Assembly (NCBI GenBank): GCA_000827265.1
Contig: KN834775.1
Span: 142,547 to 206,546, forward strand
Length of the DNA: 64,000 nucleotides
Reading direction: 5' to 3'
DNA from: Collybiopsis luxurians FD-317 M1
Lineage: Eukaryota; Basidiomycota; Agaricomycetes; Agaricales; Omphalotaceae
The position numbers were made by a program, and so were the translations under genes. Positions 56,531 to 64,000 of this stretch are shown here, piece after piece; within the stretch, counting starts at the first letter, position 1, and each line of letters begins with the position of its first letter. Below the pieces are notes generated by a model. It was not told the origin of the DNA. It made no database searches and saw nothing but the letters and a program-made list of their open reading frames with translations.

Positions 56531-57489
56531 TGATGCTCTCATTCATACTGCTTCCCCGATTTTTGGGGAGGGAGTTTCACAGAAGGATATTTTTGAGGTT
56601 GGTTTTCGGAACGCTTGGGGGAGTTTGATGACATGCTTACAATGGTACAGGGTGCATATGAAGGCACAGTGGCTCTTGTGAATCAAGCAATTGCGGCGGG
56701 AGTATAGAAGATTATAGCCAGTGGAACTTTTATCAACTTGTTCGATGGTAAGCAGTGATAGCTGACAGTCTCAGGGGATCATGGGGACTGACTTTCATTG
56801 AACAGCCGACTTCAAAGCTGCCGAAGCACGCGCCTCCTCACGGAGAAAGATTTTGGTTCGGTGACACTCGAAAGCATTGATCTGACCAAAAATGGGATGC
56901 AAGTCTATCAGGAAGCTAAGACGTTTGCTGATAAGAAGATCTGGGGGATCGCCCATGAACATCCTGAAGTAGACTTTACAGTCTGTGAGTATGACTTCGA
57001 ATTATCCTTATATAGCGCTGACTAAATCGATGCACAGTACTGCTTCCAGCCCTCTTTGGTCCCCAATTGACTCCACTCACCTCTTCGTCAAGCAGTCTCG
57101 GGACAAACGACTTTGTCCGCATGCTCCTCGCACCTGAATACCCTCCCATACCCATTGGACACATGGTTGATGTTCGGGACGCAGCGCGCACCCACAAATT
57201 GACATTAAACACCACTTCCATTCCCAGGCGCGATAAGCGATTCATCATTCTCAATGGCACATTTTTGTGGAAAGATGTCGCCACTTTGATTCGTAGCAAG
57301 AGGCCGGAGCTAGCTGGGAGGCTGCCTGGAGAGGCGTCGGTGCCTGGACCGCAAACTAGTGCTCCGTTGGATACGAGTTTTGCGAAGGAGGTTTTGGGGA
57401 TAGAGGGGTATATTTCTCAGGAGGAAACGTTTTTGGCGGCGGTGGATGTTGTTATTGAGTGGGAGACGAAGTTTGGGAATGGGCGTTAG
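56531..57489 (+). pseudogene. Broken NAD(P)-dependent epimerase/dehydratase (reductase) pseudogene
   Basis: Blocks at 56531-56597, 56651-56747, 56806-56984 and 57038-57489 encode recognisable parts of an extended SDR: DALIHTASPIFGEGVSQKDI, VALVNQAIAAGV, GTFINLFD, LLTEKDFGSVTLESIDLTKN, LLPALFGPQLTP and GHMVDVRDAARTHKL. The 5' part with the GxxGxxG nucleotide-binding motif is missing. An in-frame TAG (56705-56707) interrupts the AGV-KII segment, and a frameshift occurs near 56826. The last exon remains open to its stop. It lies inside the segment bounded by the direct repeats. The intact relative was probably a dihydroflavonol-reductase-like enzyme. Confidence 0.8.
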
Positions 57490-57674
57490 GATGAGTGAAA
57501 CGAGCGTATTCCATAGTTTTTTTTTGGATGTATTTGTAGCCATAGATAGTAGTAGCGAATTATACTTTGAATATACCTTTCACACCTTGCGGATATTCAT
57601 AAAGTATGATAATCCGGGAGCCAAATGAGAGCGCAGATACGCGTTCAAGGCGTACATACTGACTTGAACGCCAC

Positions 57675-58413
57675 AATAGTATCAACTGCATGCGAGGGCC
57701 ACAAGGTCCCTCGAACGCGCTTCTTCTCGCCCAATTCGCAAGTTCGGTCAAAGCAAGGTTTATCAACACCGAATATAGAAAAAAAATTTTCATTGTGTTA
57801 TTCTCTCACGGTCAATCGTTCCTCTCGTTGTCATTCTCAAGTTGAGCAGGGCAGAGTGCACGCTGCTCCTGCAACACATACGTAGCTTTTGCTTCCAAAT
57901 GGACAAAAGAACTGGTAAACTACGATACGCGACTGGACAGCTAGACACGCAACGAGTCCGCAATGCCCTGCACCTTTCCGCGGTCCTGAACCCATTTTCA
58001 TACAGTGCCTGGTAGCTTTAGAGATTTCATTTTTCTCGTAAAAATGTGGACTTGTTCAGGCGGAACTGTGAACTAGACATGCATATGAGCCTGCAGATTT
58101 GATACCTTTACGATCAGGATGACGCCGCTGCGCGACTGAAGAGCTAGAGACGTAACGGGTCAGCAACGCCCTGCAGATTTAACATCTTTCTGCGATCCTT
58201 TATACATTGCTATACTGTTTCTATAACTCGAGAGATTTCATCTAATGTGAACCTGTTCGGGTACCTGCTGGCAGCTGTACTCTTTACCTCTTTTCGGCCA
58301 CATCGACATCGAATGTTGTTACTGCGGAGCCCATCTCTTTAAATAAACACTTGAAGTGTTCGTTGTTGTTATCGTGATCCAGGTTGCCAGCTGTAAAATC
58401 AGATAGATTAGGG
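57675..58413. repeat. Long direct repeat, copy 2 (about 739 bp)
   Basis: This is the same sequence and orientation as copy 1 (54367-55110), with scattered single-base changes and a shorter A-run. Similarity starts at AATAGTATCAACTGCAT and fades after CCAGCTGTA..AGATAGATT. It begins 185 bp after the pseudogene stop. Confidence 0.85.
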
Positions 58414-61440
<3,027 letters not shown>

Positions 61441-62302
61441 TTCCTTCATGATTCCAATCTTGTCGTCTTACGCCTTTACGAACTTCAACTCTGGTTGTCC
61501 ACTCCTTACCATCACTTTAATTTATTGTTGCAATTTAAATTTATTCTACTCGCTTTTACATTCATTGCATTGCAATATATTGTTACATACCAGTTAGTAC
61601 ATTGTCAACTATTGCCGATACCAGTACAGCGTATGATTTTATGAACATCATTTCTCGGTGGTGTCAACTTATCTGATCCCCAGAACCCAAAGAACTCAAC
61701 TTCAAGCGGGTCTCCATCTAAGAGATTCACTGCCATTTCCATTAGTAACGGGCTCCATTTCCGCAAATTGCCGTAAAGAGTAGATAGATAGATAGATAGA
61801 TATTACGCGGCAGGGTCCCGCTATAACGCGAATCTCACCACAGGGATACTTGCAAAGTTTTTACACAGCTGCAGCGTATCATATGAAACCGCCAAGAAGA
61901 TCCGAGCCGTGCTCGAAACCTCTACTCAAAGGAGTTTGCTGCAATGTTCTCGCTCGCCGGTCCCGTTATCCCCTATTATCTTAAGTTCTGCTTGAAACCA
62001 AATCACATCCGGTAAACCCGAAACGCTGTATTCTCCGGCGCCACAGTCGCCTCGACTAGGCTTTTGACATTCCTCTGCCTAGAATCTGGTCATTCCCGTC
62101 ACCTCCTGAGTGAAGCTAGGGAAGATCGGGCTGGGCCGCTAATTACACCGGTATACTCCCGAGCAACAATTGTTTGAGCATGTCCCGCAGTGCATTGATG
62201 TAGTACAGCATCTTCTACTTGTAATACAAACAGATGGTATATAATCATAGAAACCTACTATACAGTGACGTCCACGATGATAAAGAGAATGAGTAACTAC
62301 AA
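61441..62302. other. Intergenic, 862 bp, convergent 3' ends, with GATA microsatellite
   Basis: A (TAGA)n tetranucleotide run occurs at 61781-61801 (about five units). No gene or RNA was seen. Confidence 0.5.
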
Positions 62303-63193
62303 CTATTTCGGCGGAGGGAAAAACACTCGAGGGTACTGCACGATAGTTGGCTGAGGAACGTTGATCTTGGTCTGTAGACCTGGCGGCGGAGGAGAAAGGA
62401 CCTTGCTGGCGTCTGGCGTCTGCTTTGGTTCGGGAAGTTGTGCTTGCTCTTCCCTACTACATTCCTGCTTCTGTTCGTCATACTTGTAGACAGGTTTCCA
62501 ACCTTCGGCCTCCAATCGCCTCCGCGCACAGCTGATACAATTAGTCGAGCAATGGGTGGGTGGTGCCGAAGACTCAATGTTATCGAAATCGTCTTCATCA
62601 TTGGTGTCACTCCCGTAGCTAAAAATCTCCGGGTGCTTTATCGTGAAGAGGGCGACGCTGAGGCGACACAGATAGCAATCCGGAGGACATTCGTATTCTT
62701 CCAGGAATTCTATGCAGGCCCCTTGTCAGCTTCTGAGATGAAGATCATGTCGACAATATACCTTCATCTGAATCATCGTTTCCGACGTGGGAGAGCTCTT
62801 GTACAGTTACCTGACGGAATGGAGATTGAGCAATTGATGGATGACGATCAAACCTGCTATTGAAGAGTTTTGGAGGAGTGGACGTGAGTTTCGCCTCGTA
62901 ACAAAGACTGGGGAATAAGGTCTTGAGCGACCGAAATTGTTCAACGTCCGTAGAGTTATCACACTCATCCTATATATGTGATAACGCTCAGCTTAGGAAA
63001 TGGAAAGAGAGGTGTCGACATCGGAGGTACATACACTAAACTCATCTCCTCTGTCGTGTTCATCGTCTGCACCGTAGTCCTCGTCTTCAAGCTCTCCGCT
63101 CCTGGCTCGTAAATGAGCTTTGGCTCTACGGTCGATGAAAGGATCGCACGCTCCTGTACGAGCTATGGATTGTCTGATTGGTTTTGCGATCAT
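62303..63193 (-). CDS. Hypothetical acidic protein with paired CX3CX2C motifs (257 aa)
   Basis: Three exons (63193-63035, 62969-62762, 62709-62303) give 257 codons with agreeing phases. The protein has an acidic N-terminal third (ELEDEDYGADDEHDRGDEFS) and a middle helix-like part. Two cysteine triplets of identical spacing follow: CPPDCYLC and CSTNCISC, about 50 residues apart, suggesting one or two bound zinc ions. It ends with a Pro-rich tail (VLSPPPPGLQTKINVPQPT). I do not recognise the family. No signal peptide is present. Confidence 0.6.
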
Positions 63194-64000
63194 GATGACA
63201 GAGCACAGTCCAGACGGTGTTTCGCTGTCGAAGTGTACGGCTACCGGCTAACTGAAAACTGAGAGTGGCAATCTACAATATGCTTGCTTTTTCAACTCTC
63301 TGAACTACTTTCCCAGCATGTAATTTCTTATTGTCCTCAACGCGCTCTTTGTGACGTGATCCTACAACCAACATTTTTGTTTCAACAACGTGATCGCGAG
63401 CAGTGGCTGTCAAACTTCCCCCATTGTTCTCCATTCTTGGCCAATACTTATGCAGCTGTGGGCTACATCGCACGTGGAAATCCCCGTAAATATAAGTTCG
63501 GGAATCATCTATTCATGATTTATGATTGGGTTTTCCATGAGTGAAAACTTTACTTGACGAAATTCTTACCGACTACTGCTTGGACCTTCTAGAGCTTTTT
63601 CGAGATGATCAGATGACGCTTTTGGAACGAAATGTCCGGAGGATTGGCTTAAACGAAAAACTTTTAGCTTTGTATACGATACAACGTCTAGCTTTGAGTG
63701 CCGGCGGTAGCCTGGAAGAACTGGGAACGGAAATTATGCCGGCGGAGTGAATAATCGGACTATCGCCGACTGTTATCTTATCCGGCAGCTTGTACCTTGG
63801 CTCGGAAATTTAGGGGAATTGATCATCACGACACCCGGCGGCAGAGTACTTGATGTACAGATTATCCTTCCCACATCCTTCATTTCCTCCATTCATGCTC
63901 AAACAGCTCAGAATTACTCTTCTCCCCACCATTCCGTTGTGACTGATATCGGGAAAGAGTCTTCCCAACAGGTCAAAACTAAGGCCGATTCAGACTCCTT
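63194..64000. other. Right edge, unresolved plus-strand coding-like segments
   Basis: Plus-strand open segments at 63284-63544, 63541-63750 and about 63700-63840 (the last reading NNRTIADCYLIRQLVPW) look protein-like, and a further open stretch runs to the edge. I could not find splice sites that join them convincingly. A gene continuing past the right edge is likely but not modelled. Confidence 0.3.

Noticed and set aside
54367..58413. Full LTR retrotransposon
   Set aside because: The direct repeats lack TG..CA ends and no reverse transcriptase, integrase, gag, primer-binding site or polypurine tract was found inside.

Overview
The window is nuclear DNA from a filamentous basidiomycete, most likely an Agaricomycete (mushroom-forming or wood-decay fungus). 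The evidence is the gene structure (many 48-60 bp introns, often with a CTAAC-type branch site, and exons down to 9-12 nt) and the gene content: an AA14-type LPMO, a large single-exon F-box/LRR-like protein, a Say1-like hydrolase pair, a small secreted thaumatin-like protein and long fungal transcription factors. Gene models were built by hand from splice signals, reading phase and recognised protein motifs. Every multi-exon model given here sums to a whole number of codons, but none is backed by transcript data.

Left part (1-20 kb): the start of a SUR2-type sphingolipid hydroxylase (cut by the edge); CAF40/CNOT9; an AA14-like LPMO; two related alpha/beta hydrolases flanking a DUF1295 membrane reductase; a 10-exon secreted thaumatin-like protein; an ADF-H + coiled-coil + PH actin-binding protein; an intron-containing tRNA-Met; a large ATP-dependent DNA ligase; and ETR1 (mitochondrial enoyl reductase), which shares a 93-bp promoter gap with the ligase.

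Middle (20-53 kb): a gene-poor AT-rich stretch with one small hypothetical gene; an SMT-family methyltransferase; an F-box protein; a 2OG-Fe(II) oxygenase; a very long Sds3-domain protein (HDAC complex subunit candidate); a pair of acidic ribosomal P2 genes, one diverged; RPS15; a small secreted protein; ATP19; an Ecl1-like zinc protein with a perfect 105-bp internal duplication; an uncharacterised 204-aa protein; a DUF4048-like protein; and what reads as a single 24-exon regulator joining a C2H2 finger to a Zn2Cys6 transcription factor.

Right part (53-64 kb): an acireductone-dioxygenase-like cupin with an altered metal motif, then an accessory region of about 4 kb bounded by two roughly 740-bp direct repeats. 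It holds a foldback sequence, a hypothetical gene and a broken NAD(P)-dependent reductase pseudogene. A TA-flanked foldback MITE, an ERK-type (Fus3/Kss1-like) MAP kinase and a small cysteine-motif protein follow.

The genes are mostly unrelated housekeeping and regulatory genes. I see no biosynthetic gene cluster and no prokaryote-type defence system. The most unusual items are the C2H2/Zn2Cys6 fusion regulator, the repeat-bounded segment, the diverged P2 copy, the in-frame duplication in the Ecl1-like gene, and the cupin that seems to lack one metal ligand.
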